From Helicostylum pulchrum (lineage: Eukaryota > Mucoromycota > Mucoromycetes > Mucorales > Mucoraceae): a stretch of 64,000 bases of DNA. The translations under genes were made by a program, and so were the position numbers. The stretch's first letter is position 1. Each line of letters begins with the position of its first letter. Below are positions 1 to 13,223 of the stretch, in pieces. The notes below the pieces were generated by a model. That model worked only from the letters and a program-made list of their open reading frames with translations, was not told the origin of the DNA and did no database searches. The stretch is taken from contig JAIXMO010000032.1 in assembly GCA_025677825.1 (NCBI GenBank), positions 62,001 to 126,000 on the forward strand. Direction: 5' to 3'.

Positions 1-42
1 TGGACTATCAAATCGAAATAAAATAATTTCATTGTTTTTTAG

Positions 43-213
43 AAATGGGCTATTGAGAGTAGGAAAACTGAGCCATGTCCTAATTTACTAACAGAGAAAC
101 AGGCTAAAAAACTAACGCGGGCGGATATAAACGTTTGCATTACCGATAGTGAAGACAACTGGCGAAGACAATTGTCAAAATTTTCGATCAAGTACGGAAA
201 AAGTATTTTTTAG
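43..213 (+). CDS. Possible 3' terminal exon of a gene cut by the left edge
   Basis: A 56-codon open stretch begins right after a T-rich AG acceptor at 41-42 and ends at a TAG at 211-213. The peptide is Lys/Asp rich (it starts KWAIESRKTEPC) and has several Trp and Cys, which is unlike the random AT-rich frames around it. I do not recognise a family. It could be the last exon of a gene lying to the left, or a relic of a multicopy element like those seen elsewhere in the window. Confidence 0.25.
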   Translation, partial: KWAIESRKTEPCPNLLTEKQAKKLTRADINVCITDSEDNWRRQLSKFSIKYGKSIF

Positions 214-1300
214 CAGTGATATAGAGTGTAAAACCACTAGCTATGCATAATTATTATGTAACTACAACTCAGAAATAATTTATTGTCAAATTTGTTCTTT
301 GACAAGAAAATAAACATCCATTCGAATGACAATAAATGTTACATAAAGTTAAAAATCTTTGAAAGATTCGATTATAAAAATGTAATTATATATCCATAAA
401 TAAAATTCGATTAAAGAAGGCGTCACATTACGACATCAATAAAAACAAACAAAATACGAGCTTTATTTAAGAAATAAAACGATGTGTACGAAAATGAATT
501 ACTTACGTTACTGACATTGTTTTAAGAGGCATGATACGAGCGCTCGTACTCCTTTTATTAGTGACGCCAAAATGTATGCATCTAAATAATAACACTCGTT
601 CTATTATTAGCTAGACCAACTGGTGTTATTCGAGTAAACATTATACTCCCTAGAAGTACAACGTCATATGTTGTCACTTTTAGCTTGTAGTTTATTTTTT
701 GGGAACATTCTCAGCCATTATTAAAGAAGTAATTGACTTATCAGGAAAGCTCTGGTACTTGAATTCAGAGGTGTGCGCAAAATTAGGAGCAGGACCAGTC
801 TAGAAGTTTACTATATTACTAGAAAACACAGACCCTATCCGTGTTACATAAGTAGAAGTTTAAAGGCGTTCAGAGTGGACCCTAAACTTTGTCCTTACAT
901 AAGGAATACATGACATTGGGTTGATATACACAGTTTACTATAGTAAATATAACTCTGTAGCATTACACCTTTTTTTAAGAAATATACAGTATATGCGTTG
1001 GTCAAACTTCTATTATAGATCCACAGTACCAGTTGGTTAATATGCATATAGTTGTTTTGGTATTTCTGTGTATAAGGCATAAATTCGGTTAGAGATCCCT
1101 TTATGAAGAGATATAATACGCCCACAGCAAGAAGATATATGAACCTGGGAAATATAGATGCTTTCCCGCAATCCAGAGCTTAAATAGTTTAAAAATATGT
1201 ATACAAGAAAAAAAAAAGGAGAGAAAAAGATTAACTTAGTTTATATACTCTATTGTTGCAGCAGTTCATGAAAATAAGCAACTGTATCCTTTTATTAACA
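214..1300. other. No gene seen
   Basis: AT-rich sequence with only short frames lacking recognisable motifs on either strand. No tRNA-like fold or repeat array was noticed. Confidence 0.4.
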
Positions 1301-1309
1301 TCGGAAATA

Positions 1310-1760
1310 ATAGGCATTACCGAGTTGCAGGGACTGAAAAAAAAAATGAGTGGCTTACAAGTTTTTAGATGTCCCGATGGAGGAGGATTCTTTCTACAAA
1401 AGAATTTTCGACTACTTGGAAGTTGATTTATAAATGCTTCTTGACTGGAATATTTCAGGATGCTTTATCCCTTTTATCTAGTTTTTACGTTGGTTTTTAC
1501 TGTCATTACAGTATTAGTGTCTACTGTTGTTAGAATATTTAAGTCATTACTAGAACTGGGACTTGTAGTAGCGCCGCCAGATTTGATATCAAGAGCACCC
1601 GACTTTAGTCTTCCAAAATCCTCATCTGAATTCTCTTCATATTCATCTATAATAGAATCATTATTGTGGTCAGTATCATATCATTTAGTCACTGGTATAT
1701 ATGGTATGGTACCTTCGTTTTTATAAGTCTTCTTTTTTTTTTTTGACATAAAGGAGTCGC
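1310..1760 (-). pseudogene. Decayed coding relic, unknown family
   Basis: Reading leftward from about 1760, one frame gives an acidic peptide containing DEYEENSDEDFGRLKSG, with an in-frame stop upstream of it and another at its end. A second frame further left gives a Lys/Pro/Ser-rich peptide (INQLPSSRKFF). It is followed by a good intron candidate, GTAAGC to a T-tract and CAG at about 1331-1357, after which a stop comes quickly. The two parts could not be joined in frame by any GT-AG pair I tried. That suggests a broken gene rather than an intact one. Function unknown. Confidence 0.25.
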
Positions 1761-3770
1761 AGCATGTATTCCTTTCCTTTCCATTTAAAAAAGAAAAAGC
1801 GTCTCGATAAACTATTTTGTAATCATAGAAAAGCAGTTACGTAAATCTGATCAATTAACAATAGAATATCATGTATTATTCTCTAGAATTTACATCTTTG
1901 ATAACTGGATATACCCCGGTATGTTTTATTTGTAATTTAAATACCATCAAGTAAAGCCGAACATTCATAAATATATATCATACAAGTTAAGTCATCAAAC
2001 ATACCAATATGTGGTTGTGTCATGATAAGTATATAAGTAACCTGTTTTTTTTTATAAAAGAATTACATATATGGACATATATATCACAAGAAAGTATCTA
2101 TTTAATAAAAATGTTCTTCATATTTATCTAATTTCTTATAAGTAATTAATCGTTATTTTATCTGATTTAGTTTATTACACGTTGGGCTACTCAACGTAGA
2201 AGAAGATGCGGAATTATAGCATAGTAAAGTATGCAGTTACATCTAATAATACGCGTTATATATAGCCATACCTCACTTATAGACGTACTATTATGACTCG
2301 TTACAAATTAAACCAGCCCGTTGGTACAACTTATTTCGTTAAATTGCACCAAACTACCTGACTCATCCCTGTAATGAAATTCTATCCTAGTTGTTTATTT
2401 CCTTTCCCCGATATATTCCAGTCCCCGCGAAAACTAGTCCAAATTAAGGCTTTGTATTATGTGATAAAAACGTATCAAATTATTAAATAAAGAGATGCAG
2501 ACAGAAAATAAGATGAAACTTGTTATGTATCTTTATTGATTAAAAATTACAAGAGAGGAAGCAAGAGGTTGTCTATCACAATATTCTTTTTTTAGTGAAA
2601 AATAATTAAGATGAAGCCAGGGTGGAAACGACTGTAATACAAGATGGTTAAAATACGTTTTTTATATTATTGCTACTGAGGTTATTGTAGCAACCTCAAT
2701 TTCTTATAAGCGTTTGTTTTTATGATTTAATTTCAAACTTTTTTGTGCACAGGCGCTTATATAAATTAGTATTTTAACTGTGGATTGATCCCTGGTTTCT
2801 CGAAAAAAACCCCCCAAACTATAAAGACGATTTATGTATGCCAAAGACGTGTGTACCACTCTGTATATGTCAGAGCATACCCAGACGTTGGTTTCATAAA
2901 CGAATATTTAGTTGAAGATGATAACGTGGCTACTTAAAAGCAATATTAGTAAAACACATGTTTATTTTAATAGGATTGTTAAGGTTAAAACTAACTTTTT
3001 TTGGACTGTAAAACATTTGATAATTTGCGCACTCCCCCCTTTTTTTTATTCTAACATCAGAAATAGCTTTTTTTTTTTTTGAATAGAAATAACGCTGATT
3101 ATGATGACATTGAATTTTTTTTTCAAAAAAAGGTCCACTGCAGTACATCGTGGAATAAATGGAGTTTTGCTTAAATATACCGTATTTTGTTTCTTATTTT
3201 ATATGGCTTAGGAGACCATCTGATATGCAATGCGCCAAACAAATCGACTTGAACCCACAAATTATTTACGGCATCCTAAAAAAAAATGTGGGATTTTTAC
3301 AGCAGAAAAATGGCTTACAACTAATTAGGAAAAATGCTGATTTTTAAAAAATGAATGTAAACAAGGTTTTTTTTAACGGTATAATAAAAAAATAAGGAGA
3401 GGATAGGTTATTTGAATTATGGTTTTTTTTACTTTTTAAAACGTTTTATTTATATAGAATTAATAGAAAAGTTATAAATGATCTTCCTTTTTTTTTATTC
3501 AATTATAAAAGAAACTTATCACATTGTGGAACGCCCATAGTTCTATATTTGGAGTAGGTGGAAAATTTTTAATTATCAAGACCATCGAAATCGGCTTTTT
3601 TTTTTAGTACTTTATTTCACTTTTCCGCTTTTCAATTTTACGGTTTTCTTTTCCCTTTTCATCACTTTTTCTTTTTTTGTTTTTAGTAAAATCACTGTTT
3701 TCTGGTAAAGAAAAAATAATGCTATTTTTTAATTTTGTAATTTTAATTTTTTTTTTTAAAAAAAAGATAG
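1761..3770. other. Long intergenic region, no gene seen
   Basis: About 2 kb of AT-rich DNA with many A and T homopolymers. A small open frame at 3159-3347 (+) has no recognisable motif and no matching splice context. One ATCWGATAA-type motif (TTATCTGAT) lies at 2158-2166. The last 170 bases, T-rich on the + strand, are the likely promoter and leader of the heat-shock factor gene. Confidence 0.4.
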
Positions 3771-6260
3771 ATGAATCAACAAAAACACCCTCAAACAACA
3801 GCAAAGAGATACACAACAACAAACAAAAATACTAAACCCTTAACAACAACTAGAAAGAGATCTCACTCTTCCTCCTCATCTACTTCCTCTTCTGAATCTC
3901 CCTCAACAAATTTATTCTCAACTACAAGCTCTTCAGACTCTGGTTCTTCTTCTATGACTTCTCTAAAAAGTAGTAGTACCGCTCAAAAAAAAAAGAGAAC
4001 TACTCCCAATACCATCGACACTGGTAATAGTTCTTCTTCGGCAGATAGTACTGGTAATACGTCATCACCACAAATACATTCAATTGCACATACTTCATTT
4101 ACGTCACCTGGTTTAATTACACGGAGACTAACTGCTCAAAGAAGTGTACCAGCTTTCTTGAATAAACTTTACAAGTATGAATTTTTTATTTTAGTTTTAT
4201 TATTATTTTTAGCGTACTAATTTTTTTATTTTTTTATAGTATGGTCGAAGATTTATCAACAAATGATTTGATTCGATGGTCAAAAGACGGCTCATCTTTT
4301 ATAGGTAATACTACATATATTTATAAATACATATCATAATTGACTGACATATCGAGTCTAGTGGAAAAACATGAAGAGTTTGCGAAAACTGTATTACCTA
4401 GGTTTTATAAGCACAACACTTTCGCTTCCTTTGTACGCCAATTAAACATGTATGACTTCCACAAGGTACCACATCTTCAACAAGGTGTTTTAATAGCTGA
4501 AAGTGAACATGAAATTTGGGAATTCAGCAACCCTCATTTTCAAAAAGGCAGGCCTGATCTCTTGGTACTAGTTACTCGTAAACGTAATAAAGATAGGGAT
4601 ACTATTGATACCGAAAACATTAGTTTATCTGCTGTCGTTCAAGATTTAGCTACAGTAAAAAAATATCAATCCACTATTGGTACTGACTTACGAGACTTGC
4701 ATCGTGATAATGAAATACTTTGGCAAGAAACATTAAACGCTAGAGAAAAATATCAAAGACATCAAGAAGCAATTGAAAAAATATTGCAATTTTTAACTGC
4801 TATATTTGCTAATGATCATTTAGCTATTAATATGAGTGAGTATAATATTAAATGTAAAATATAAACTTTATATACTAACTATCCTATTAGATAATACTGA
4901 ATTACTTCCTAAAGGATTGATTGAAGAAGCTGCCTCTTTGGCCGGTATGTCTACACAACCAGATGAAGCTACCAGTAATAGATTAAGATCAGTATTATCT
5001 TCATCACCAGTTTCGTCCTCATTTGCTACATCCTCTTTATCAAATATTTTATCATCAGTTTTAAAACTGTATTCTAGTAATCCATCTCCACCTACTCCAC
5101 CTGAACAAACCAATATGTTAAATCATGAATTCAGACAAGATTCGGACCTATCTCAATATCCTCGCTCGCCTGAAGATTTAACTAATAACAATATGAATCC
5201 TCCTACCCTTATTAATTTCTCTAAAACGCTAAATTCTGCAACGCGATCAGCACAAACTATTACACAAGATATTGACTTGCTTCAAGTAAACATTGAATCA
5301 CTAGCTAACAATTTGGGCATCGATTCTAGCCAATTCAATGAAGACATGGAAACGGATCGTTGTTTCCAAGACAACTATAGTAACATGATCAACTCAGCGA
5401 ACTCGGCAGATAGAGCTAAATTATATGCGATTGCTGCTAGTAACGCAGATTTAGATAAAAAGGATTATGCTATTTATGATCACAAGAAAGACCAACATGC
5501 TATGAATACAAATCAATTTAATTTCGATCTTCAAAATACACCTCCTAGTCTTTTTCAACATTCATCGCAAAGACAGTCTGTTACTACTGCTCCATTCAAT
5601 ATGCGGGGATACCCATCAAATGATAACAATATTAGACAAGATGACAATAAATCCCATGGAGGTAATATGCAGCAACAAAAACAGAAGCAAAAGCAAACCC
5701 AAAAGCAGAAACAACAAAAGCAACAAAGACAACAACAGGTACAACAACAGGCACAACAACAGGCGCAACAACAGGCGCAACAACAACAACAACAACAGCA
5801 ATTACAACATCAACAACAACAGGCGCAACAAGTACAACAACAAGCACAACAACAAGTACAACAACAGGCACAACAACAAGTACAACAACAAGTACAACAA
5901 CAAGCACAACAACAACATACATCGGATAGGACATATAGGCAATTACTTTCTTCAATGAATTATGCAGATTCATTTGGACCAAACTATCCCGGAGAAAATG
6001 ATACTAGCACTGCAGATTTTTCTCACCATCAACGTACATTTGACAGAAACAATAATCAACTAAGAACGGATAATAACATGAATACAAATTATTATAACAA
6101 CTCGGCTACTAATAATACAACAGATAGTATTCTGTCTACTGGTGCTACTGCATCCGAATATAATGCAATGGTTAACGAATATGGTGATATCATGAGACCA
6201 ACCTATTTTAGTGCTGCTACAAATGCCAATGATAACTATAATGACCTCCAAAACCCATAA
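3771..6260 (+). CDS. HSF1: Heat-shock transcription factor with long polyglutamine segment
   Basis: Four exons, 3771-4174, 4240-4304, 4362-4835 and 4891-6260, join in frame to give 770 aa. Introns have GT-AG ends and branch sites such as CGTACTAA and TACTAACT. The protein starts with a Ser/Thr-rich tail (residues 1-125). The winged-helix HSF DNA-binding domain follows: VPAFLNKLYNMVED, LIRWSKDGSSFIV and the recognition helix FASFVRQLNMYDFHKV. A heptad region (about 240-300) should trimerise. The C-terminal half is Asn/Gln/Ser rich. A Gln tract with regular QQA/QQV triplets is encoded by about 5668-5913. HSFs bind nGAAn arrays and drive chaperone genes. Introns 1 and 2 interrupt the DNA-binding domain. 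The start is the first ATG of the open frame and could be later, because the N-terminal tail is not conserved. Confidence 0.9.
5668..5913 (+). repeat. CAA/CAG-rich imperfect trinucleotide repeat inside HSF
   Basis: CAA and CAG codons alternate with GCG, GCA or GTA, encoding runs of Gln punctuated by Ala or Val. The tract is long enough that two other frames on each strand also stay open, which makes spurious frames. Imperfect units suggest expansion by slippage and unequal crossing-over. Length is probably polymorphic between strains (inference). Confidence 0.85.
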
Positions 6261-8649
6261 ATACCCTTGATTCTTATCCAGCACTCTCTTTATTATTCAT
6301 ACCCCCACACATACGCACCACTATATCTATACATAGATTGTACTTTGTTATGCCCTCTTCTCCTTTTTTTTCCCCTCTTGTTACAAAAATCTTGAAAACT
6401 CTGCTTCCTCTCCCATTTTTTTAAAAAAAAAAACCCTTTTATTACATGAATTATGTACATGCACATCTTCCTTTCTTTACTGTACATAACTACTTCTTAT
6501 CTTTATAAAAAAAGTAACCTTTAATAACTAAAATACTTTATGAATCTTCTTTCTCTCTCTTTTTTTTCTTTTTTTTTTATAATTATTGTTATTATTATTT
6601 TTTAACTTGACACCTTACATGTAGTACTTTACTGTATTAGTGTTACAGTCATGTCAACTTTCTTATCGTATTTCAAGAGCATGTACCTTAACCCTTTCCG
6701 CATAAGTTCCATTTTAACATCTAGATTAGAGTTTTTCTTTTTTTAGTATTTCTCACGTAAATCTTTTCTGTTACTAATAAAAGCTTTAAAAGAAATATAA
6801 CTTTATACAGTAAGGACATAGCAATTGTTGGCGTTCATCAAACTAAACCTTTACTAGATTTTGTACGGTACTGCTTTGAAAGTGCCAAGACAGTACAATG
6901 CGATCCCCACATCCGTACTTATAATCTATTTTTTTTTTTACGGAAACTATCCTTTTTAAGTATAGCGTAAAATACGGTTCAACTAATGGAATTTTTTTTT
7001 TGACGAAACTATGCATGTAAGATTATGCACAATAGTAACAATCAGACCGTTAGCGTCTTATTCTTTAATGTAAAAAAGAGAGCGAGACAACAGACATAAA
7101 CTAGTTATTCAAAGTCATATATACGTCAACTAAAACACCTGCCTTCTGTTATAGACATAGATGTTTTTTTTTCTTATTCAACTCTATCTAAATAAAGAAG
7201 TTAAATTATCAGCTTGAATAAGACTACTTTACGGATATCCTTCATTCCCGCTTTGTCTTACTTGAATCCTACAAATAATCATACATAACCATGTGTAACC
7301 ATAGCTCATATTAAAAATGAGTATCATACATATTCTCCTCGACCTTTAAGCTAAAAAGGTATACTTATTATCAAAATGACTTTTTCGCCTAATACCTCCT
7401 TTACATTTTTTTTATGGAAGAGGCACAACTTTGTTCAATTAGAGCAGTGCCTATTAGTCGCTGGGGGTTTTTTCTCTACGTCCAAAGTTGCTCAGTATAT
7501 ATCTGACCTAAGAATAATACAATTTTTATATACTGTAATTACTCACAATTATAGCTTCGTGCGTGTACGAGGGTATATTTTCTCTGAATTATAAAAACTT
7601 TGTAAGAACTGAATACCGCTCGTTTTCATATATGTACTGAGAAAGAAAAAAGGCCGCTAAAGGTGAAATAAAAACTTGGTAGTTGATGATAACCTAGCAA
7701 TTTTTTCTTGATTAATATTTTTTGTTTCCTTTTATATAGAATCAAAGCAAGACAATATTCTATATTGCTTCCAGCTGGAAATGATTCATGCAAATAGCAT
7801 TTAAATTCTATTATAGCCATCAATTTTTTTAAAAATAAACTTTTGTTTAAATAGACCCTTCAGATGTCAGTAACCTAAGTTTTAATGTCATTTTTTCTGT
7901 TGTTAATTAAGAAATCCATCGTGTTTTATACTATTCCCAAGTAACTTTTCTTTCGGGACGCGGCGGCGCTGACTTTTACTACCTTGGATGTTACATTAAC
8001 AACTAACTAAAATACAAGCACACAACGACATATACATTTATTTCATTTCTCAGAGTTGACTATTAATCTTTGGATCAATAAGGCGCAAGTTTAAATGAAA
8101 TAGCCTAAAATAAAAACTAAAAACTAAAACTATTTACCAGATCAATAATTTTAAAGATAGAATAGTTGTGTGTCTGCTCTCAAAATAAGTTTTCAATCTA
8201 TCAAATATAAAAAAAAATAAAAGGTGTACAATATGTGTGCTTAGCAAAAATACAAACGGAAAGAAATGATTTTCGTCCGGTACGGAACGTTACGAATTTA
8301 TCTTTTTTCCCTCCAAAAAAAACAAGTGTAACGTATCACAACACTACAGCCTGTTGATCTACCAATTCGTTAAACACCCTAAGGTAAAGGTTTACCCTGT
8401 AAATAAAATAAAGATATTCATATGTTAAAAACTACCAAAGCATAAAGTTTTACCCCCCTCCCCCACTTATGCAAAAAGTTTTTTCGTATAAAACTTTAGG
8501 ACCTTATCGATTTGATTTGATCATTGCGTCAAAAATATAACCAATAAAAAATTAATTACAAAAAAAAAAATCAAATAAATACTAGCTGTTTTTCTTTACC
8601 TCGTTTATCTCTTTTTTTCTTTACCTCTTTTTATCTCTATTCTTATACA
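6261..8649. other. Long intergenic region, no gene seen
   Basis: About 2.4 kb between the HSF stop and the arrestin-like gene. The first 300 bases are T/C-rich and are the likely HSF 3' UTR. The rest holds only short unsupported frames. T-rich DNA just before 8650 looks like the leader of the next gene. Confidence 0.4.
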
Positions 8650-10105
8650 ATGTTATCCAACCCTATACAGCTCGTACATACGTCTGATTTTCATATCAAC
8701 GTAGAAAACGAACATATATTACTGCATGGTAATGTAGACGAATCGTCTGGTGTTATGTTACGAGGTTCCGTTGTTCTCAACTGTCATGAAACAACTAAAG
8801 TAAGATCAATCTCATTAAAGTTTGTTGGTAAAGCAAAAGTAGACTGGACAGAAGGTAGGTTAAAGAGAAAAAAGAAAGCGATCTAGTTTTAACCTTTTTA
8901 TTTATTTAGGACTTGGGTCTCATCAACGACATTATAAAGACGAAAAGACAATTATTAAGCACGAATGGAGTTTCTTACCGCCCAACAAAAAAACATACCA
9001 CTTACCACAAGGGCATTATAAATGGTAAATATCACTAGTAACAAAAAAAAAAAAAGGAAAAAGGGAAAAAAAGGCTCAAAGTATTATGTTTGTATGACAG
9101 GGATTTTGAACTTCCTTTACCTGGTGATTTACCGGAAAGTGTACAAAATGAATTAGGTCAAGTATATTATAGACTAAAGGCAACAGTGGAACGACCTACA
9201 TTTTTGATCAACTATAACGATAAAAAGATGTTGAGAGTATCTCGTGTATTACTGCCATCTTCATTGGAATTAACACAGTCACTCGTGATTTCGAATGTTT
9301 GGGTTGACAAGATTAGTTATGATATTAGCGTACCAACCAAAGTATTTAGCATGGGTAGTTTAATACCAATTACGTTTGCGCTGGTACCCATCGCTCAAGA
9401 CTTGAGGATAAGATCAGTATCTTGTGTTTTGAAAGAATATACTACATTATCGGCTGACGAACATTCGAAAATGGAAGGCAAAGTAATAAATCATTTACGC
9501 GATGAAAGTTTTGATGGATGGACTAAAACTGAGTTATTACCCGTTCCCGATTTTCAATCTCGTTTAATTCAACCAGACTCTTCATGCGATCTTATAAAAA
9601 TCAAGCATAAATTAAAGTTTACTGTTTCTTTGACAAATGCAGATGGTCATATTTCAGGTAAAAGTTATAAATATTTGTATTATTTTATTTATTTTTTAAA
9701 AAAACTAACTAACGTTATACAGAGTTACGAGCGGCTATTCCTATTATTATTTCAGAAGTATCTCCAGAAGAAGACGAGAACGCGTTACCAGCTTACGAAG
9801 ACGCATGGAAATCAGCACCTTATGACCCACAACAAGTAGCGGCATTGATTGCTCGAGGGGATCTACCACCATCTATAGCTATTACAGCACCGAATGAGGC
9901 AGCTAGTAGTGCAAATAGAACACTATCATCTTCAGATACAGAGGAGGAAAATGATAATTTAGCGTTACCTTGGGAAGGGATTGATATCTCCAGGGTGCCA
10001 TCCTATACTACAGCTATTCGATCCAATAGGTTATATAGTTTCTCTGGTTCTTTACCAGGTTACGATGCGGTTCCTGGTAGAACCAGTAATACTATAATCA
10101 TTTAG
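8650..10105 (+). CDS. Arrestin-related trafficking adaptor (ART-like)
   Basis: Exons 8650-8854, 8910-9024, 9101-9657 and 9723-10105 join in frame, 419 aa. The N half has the arrestin beta-sandwich pattern: repeated hydrophobic strands, LRGSVVLNC, ISLKFVGKAKVDWTEG, and the HEWSFLPPNKKTYHLPQGHY segment typical of fungal and animal alpha-arrestins. The C half (VWVDKISYDISVPTKVFSMGS) fits Arrestin_C. Near the C terminus are LPAYED and LPGYDA, LPxY-type motifs that in ART proteins recruit the Rsp5/Nedd4 ubiquitin ligase. Alpha-arrestins of this kind direct ubiquitin-dependent endocytosis of plasma-membrane transporters. The specific cargo cannot be told from sequence. The tail is Ser-rich and acidic, a likely phospho-regulated region (inference). 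Confidence 0.8.
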
Positions 10106-10498
10106 AAATATACATATATACATAATAAAGCGCACATGTTTCATCATTAAACCAAAAAAAAGTTTCTGTTTTCGCTCTTTTCTTTTCTTTTCACATTTAC
10201 TTCATTTTTGAAAGAAAAAATAAATAAATACACTACTTGCCAGTGTATTTTGGATATAACTAACGATAACTAGGATGGATCACTTTTTATTTCTTATGCA
10301 TTAATAGTGGGTTTCAATCCAAATAAGCAAATTCTATAATATATTATGTATTTTTTACCATTTGTGTACTGCATAAATAAATAGACCTATTTTATCATCC
10401 CTTTATCTCAAGATACTTTAAGATTAAATAAAGTTACTCTATACTACAATGAACATAGTATCACTAGCTGAACTGCTCAACTGTTAAATGTTAAATTA
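10106..10498. other. Intergenic, no gene seen
   Basis: 3' flank of the arrestin-like gene, with AATAAA-like and T-rich stretches. No coding signal. Confidence 0.4.
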
Positions 10499-11475
10499 GG
10501 TATCATCGTGACTGGATCAACTGATGGATCAGTCAAAGTATGGAACTGTTATTCCGGCCAAACCATATGTACTTTATCCAAAGGTGGTAGTATTATAAAA
10601 AAAATGTCCTCTATTACAGTTTCGTAAAGTTATTCAGCCAGATAATAATATAAAACACAAATTAATTTTATCTAATCATCATACTGATGTCGTTTGTCAA
10701 GTCGTAGTAACACCTATCGAAAACCGCGAGTTTAAAAATGATCAATGTTCTAACTGTCATACTATGATTATTTAATACGGGATTTTTTTTGTTGCGTCTT
10801 GTTCATTAGATGAAACAGTACTTGCGCGGCAACTGGATTGTACTCAAATGGCTCGAGAGTTGGCTGTATACAATGTGCTAAAAATCATTATCGACACAAT
10901 AGTACGGGATCCTCCTAGAGAAGTGTAAAAGACAATAGCCCCTTTACTAAACCGTCTACAACAAAGAAAGAAAACGTTAAATACAAGTAATAGTGAAACA
11001 AAACCTCCCTTAAAGGAGTTAACTTTACAACCCTTGTTCTTAGGAAAAGTAACCCGATCCTCAAGATGTGGCATAGTATTTTGTAAAGACATGATTTTAG
11101 CGGGCATACGGCATACACAACCTGGAAATCTTGGTTTGTATGCTTACAGTACTATGAACCTCCTCCTCAAGAAGAAAAATTTTTAATATCGGTTATTACT
11201 CATGACTTACAGATATCAGAAATCAATCAGAAAAAAACAACTAAAGCATCAAGTTCTGTTTGGAATCAATTTTTATTACATACTTTTGGCTTAAGAAAAG
11301 CTGCCGGTCATAAACCGATTGCATAAAACTAAAATGAAGAATCAAATGGCAGTTGAACAAGAAGAAATAGAAGGAGATGAAGCATATACCGTATTACCAT
11401 TTTCCAATATCAGTGTTGTTAAAACAGATGAGTACGGCTTATCTTGTGATTATGGGAATTTTATAAAGGTTATTT
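10499..11475 (+). pseudogene. Broken WD40-repeat (possibly F-box/WD40) gene
   Basis: A WD40 blade is plain at 10499-10585 (GIIVTGSTDGSVKVWNCYSG). More coding-like segments follow on the same strand: ILSNHHTDVVCQVVVTP, FVASCSLDETVLARQLDC, LQPLFLGKVTRSSRCGIVF, and a C-terminal stretch with AYTVLPFSNISVVKTDEYG. They are interrupted by in-frame stops at 10773, 10926 and 11324, and by a frame change near 11140. Only one intron candidate (about 10587-10637) is plausible, and it does not remove these stops. The length and order fit a single decayed gene. Function of the ancestor is uncertain. Confidence 0.65.
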
Positions 11476-11628
11476 ATTTTGATAATCCATGTATAAAAAA
11501 AAGGGGAGTTTCTTTATAAAAATACAAAAAAAAACAGTCTATTATTGTTCTGGAGGACAACAATTGTTTTCTAAACAAGAGTCTTCGATACAACGCAGCA
11601 AGCATGTCGAAGAGTTGTTTTGTAATTC

Positions 11629-13223
11629 CTATTGGTTAAAAATTAATAAACATTTACTTTTTTTTTTACTTCCCCCGCGTATAATAATATTTACCTCATT
11701 CAAACTAACAACTGAATTTGTAGCAGGTGAGTTGGGTACCTGCTCTATACCGTGAATAATCAACTTACTTTCACTATCTACATCATCAACATAGGGTGCT
11801 TTTTCGTCTAATGTATCTTCAATAAATTCCGGTTGAATGGTAGCTGAATGAATCCCGTATCCGTGAAGTAATTTACGTATTTGAGATCCAAGTTTCATGT
11901 AGCTTTGTCGAGACTTTAAAAGTACATGAAGTGATGCAATCAATTTTGTATCTGAGAGTTGCCACACGTGTAATTCATGTACCGAAATAATACCATCAAG
12001 CTAAAGTAAATGATGATGAGTACATTGTAAATACAACATCAATCCAAAGTATAAATTACCTTTACTAACGAATCATTTACATCTTGCAGCGGTACGCTTC
12101 TTGGTACACCTTGTAATAAAATAGATGATGTTTGTTTTACTAAAATAGAATAAATATTGTTTAAAAAAAAAAGAAAGGGCATTGCATTGTTTATGTGCAG
12201 TTTGTTTACCTAACGGAATTGCGGACATGAAAATAATGAAAGTAATCAAGATACTAAATGTTTCAACACTGTTAGATATAGAACAACAGAAAGTTATTTC
12301 ATTCTTTACCTAACAATAGGATCGAAATAGAATCGCCAGTCATAGGGAGTTAACCAAATAATTAATCCAGACACAATTACACCTACATTACCTAAAGCAT
12401 CACCTAAAACATGTAAGAATATCTATTTTAAAACATATATAAGTATAAAATAACAATAATAGCATTAAACAAATACTTTACACCCCTCATGTTTAAGTTT
12501 CCTCCTTCATGTCCTTCATGGCTATGAGATTTTACAGATTCAACATCGTGTGAATGTTTGTCATGACTGTGTTCATCATGACTATGTCCACCATGACTAT
12601 GTCCACCATGACTATGTCCACCGTGGCCATGAGCAGCATCTATAGGTTAGACCTTTTAGTAAAGGGCGGTGTACCTTTTTTTTTAAAAAAAAACAGTTAC
12701 CGTGAAATAAAAACAAGCCAATAAGATTTGCAACTAAACCAGCTCCACCAGTTATTAACACTAAAACGGGGCGTTCGACAGGCTCAGGCGAAGCAAATCT
12801 TTCAATTGAATCGATGAGGATAGTAAAGCATAATGCAAGTAAGAATACACCATTGATGAGAGCACCAAGAATCTCGGCTCTTTGCCATCCATAGGAATAT
12901 TTTGGATCATATTTTGTCTTTTTTGCTACCTAATGATTAAAATTGATGTTAATAAAATGTAATGATATAAAGGGTGTATGTGTGTGTGTATTTTTTACTC
13001 TAATAGCCCATAATGCAACACACATACTAAGCAAATCGTTCAACATGTGATAAGAATCAGCAATCTATTCGTAAAGGTAAGTAAAATATAAAGCTATTCA
13101 AAATCAAGTAATAAATACCAATGCTAATGAATTCACATAATATCCAACTACAATTTCTACAAAAAAAAACCCACCAGTAATCGCTAGCATACAATAGATT
13201 TTGTTTACTCTTGAAAATTTCAT
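11629..13223 (-). CDS. Cation diffusion facilitator, ZRC1/COT1-type zinc transporter
   Basis: Eight exons on the minus strand: 13119-13223, 12999-13064, 12701-12929, 12482-12639, 12310-12422, 12210-12268, 12060-12139 and 11629-12000. They join in frame to 393 aa. CDF hallmarks are visible: the metal-site HxxxD in TM2 (HMLND) and again in TM5 (HVLGD), six predicted membrane segments, and a long His-rich cytosolic loop between TM4 and TM5 made of repeated HSHGG/HSHDE units. A cytoplasmic C-terminal domain (ISVHELHVWQLSD) follows. This architecture matches vacuolar or secretory-pathway Zn(2+)/H(+) antiporters that detoxify or store zinc. The compartment is inferred from family members. The gene lies tail-to-tail with the WD40 pseudogene. 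Confidence 0.88.

Noticed and set aside
5616..5982. Long open frames on both strands over the HSF Gln tract
   Set aside because: They are repeat-driven shadows (poly-Leu, poly-Val, poly-Asn) of the CAA/CAG repeat inside the HSF exon.
12538..12640. Repeats with near-identical units resembling a CRISPR-like or satellite array
   Set aside because: These are codons for the His/Gly/Ser-rich loop of the CDF transporter.
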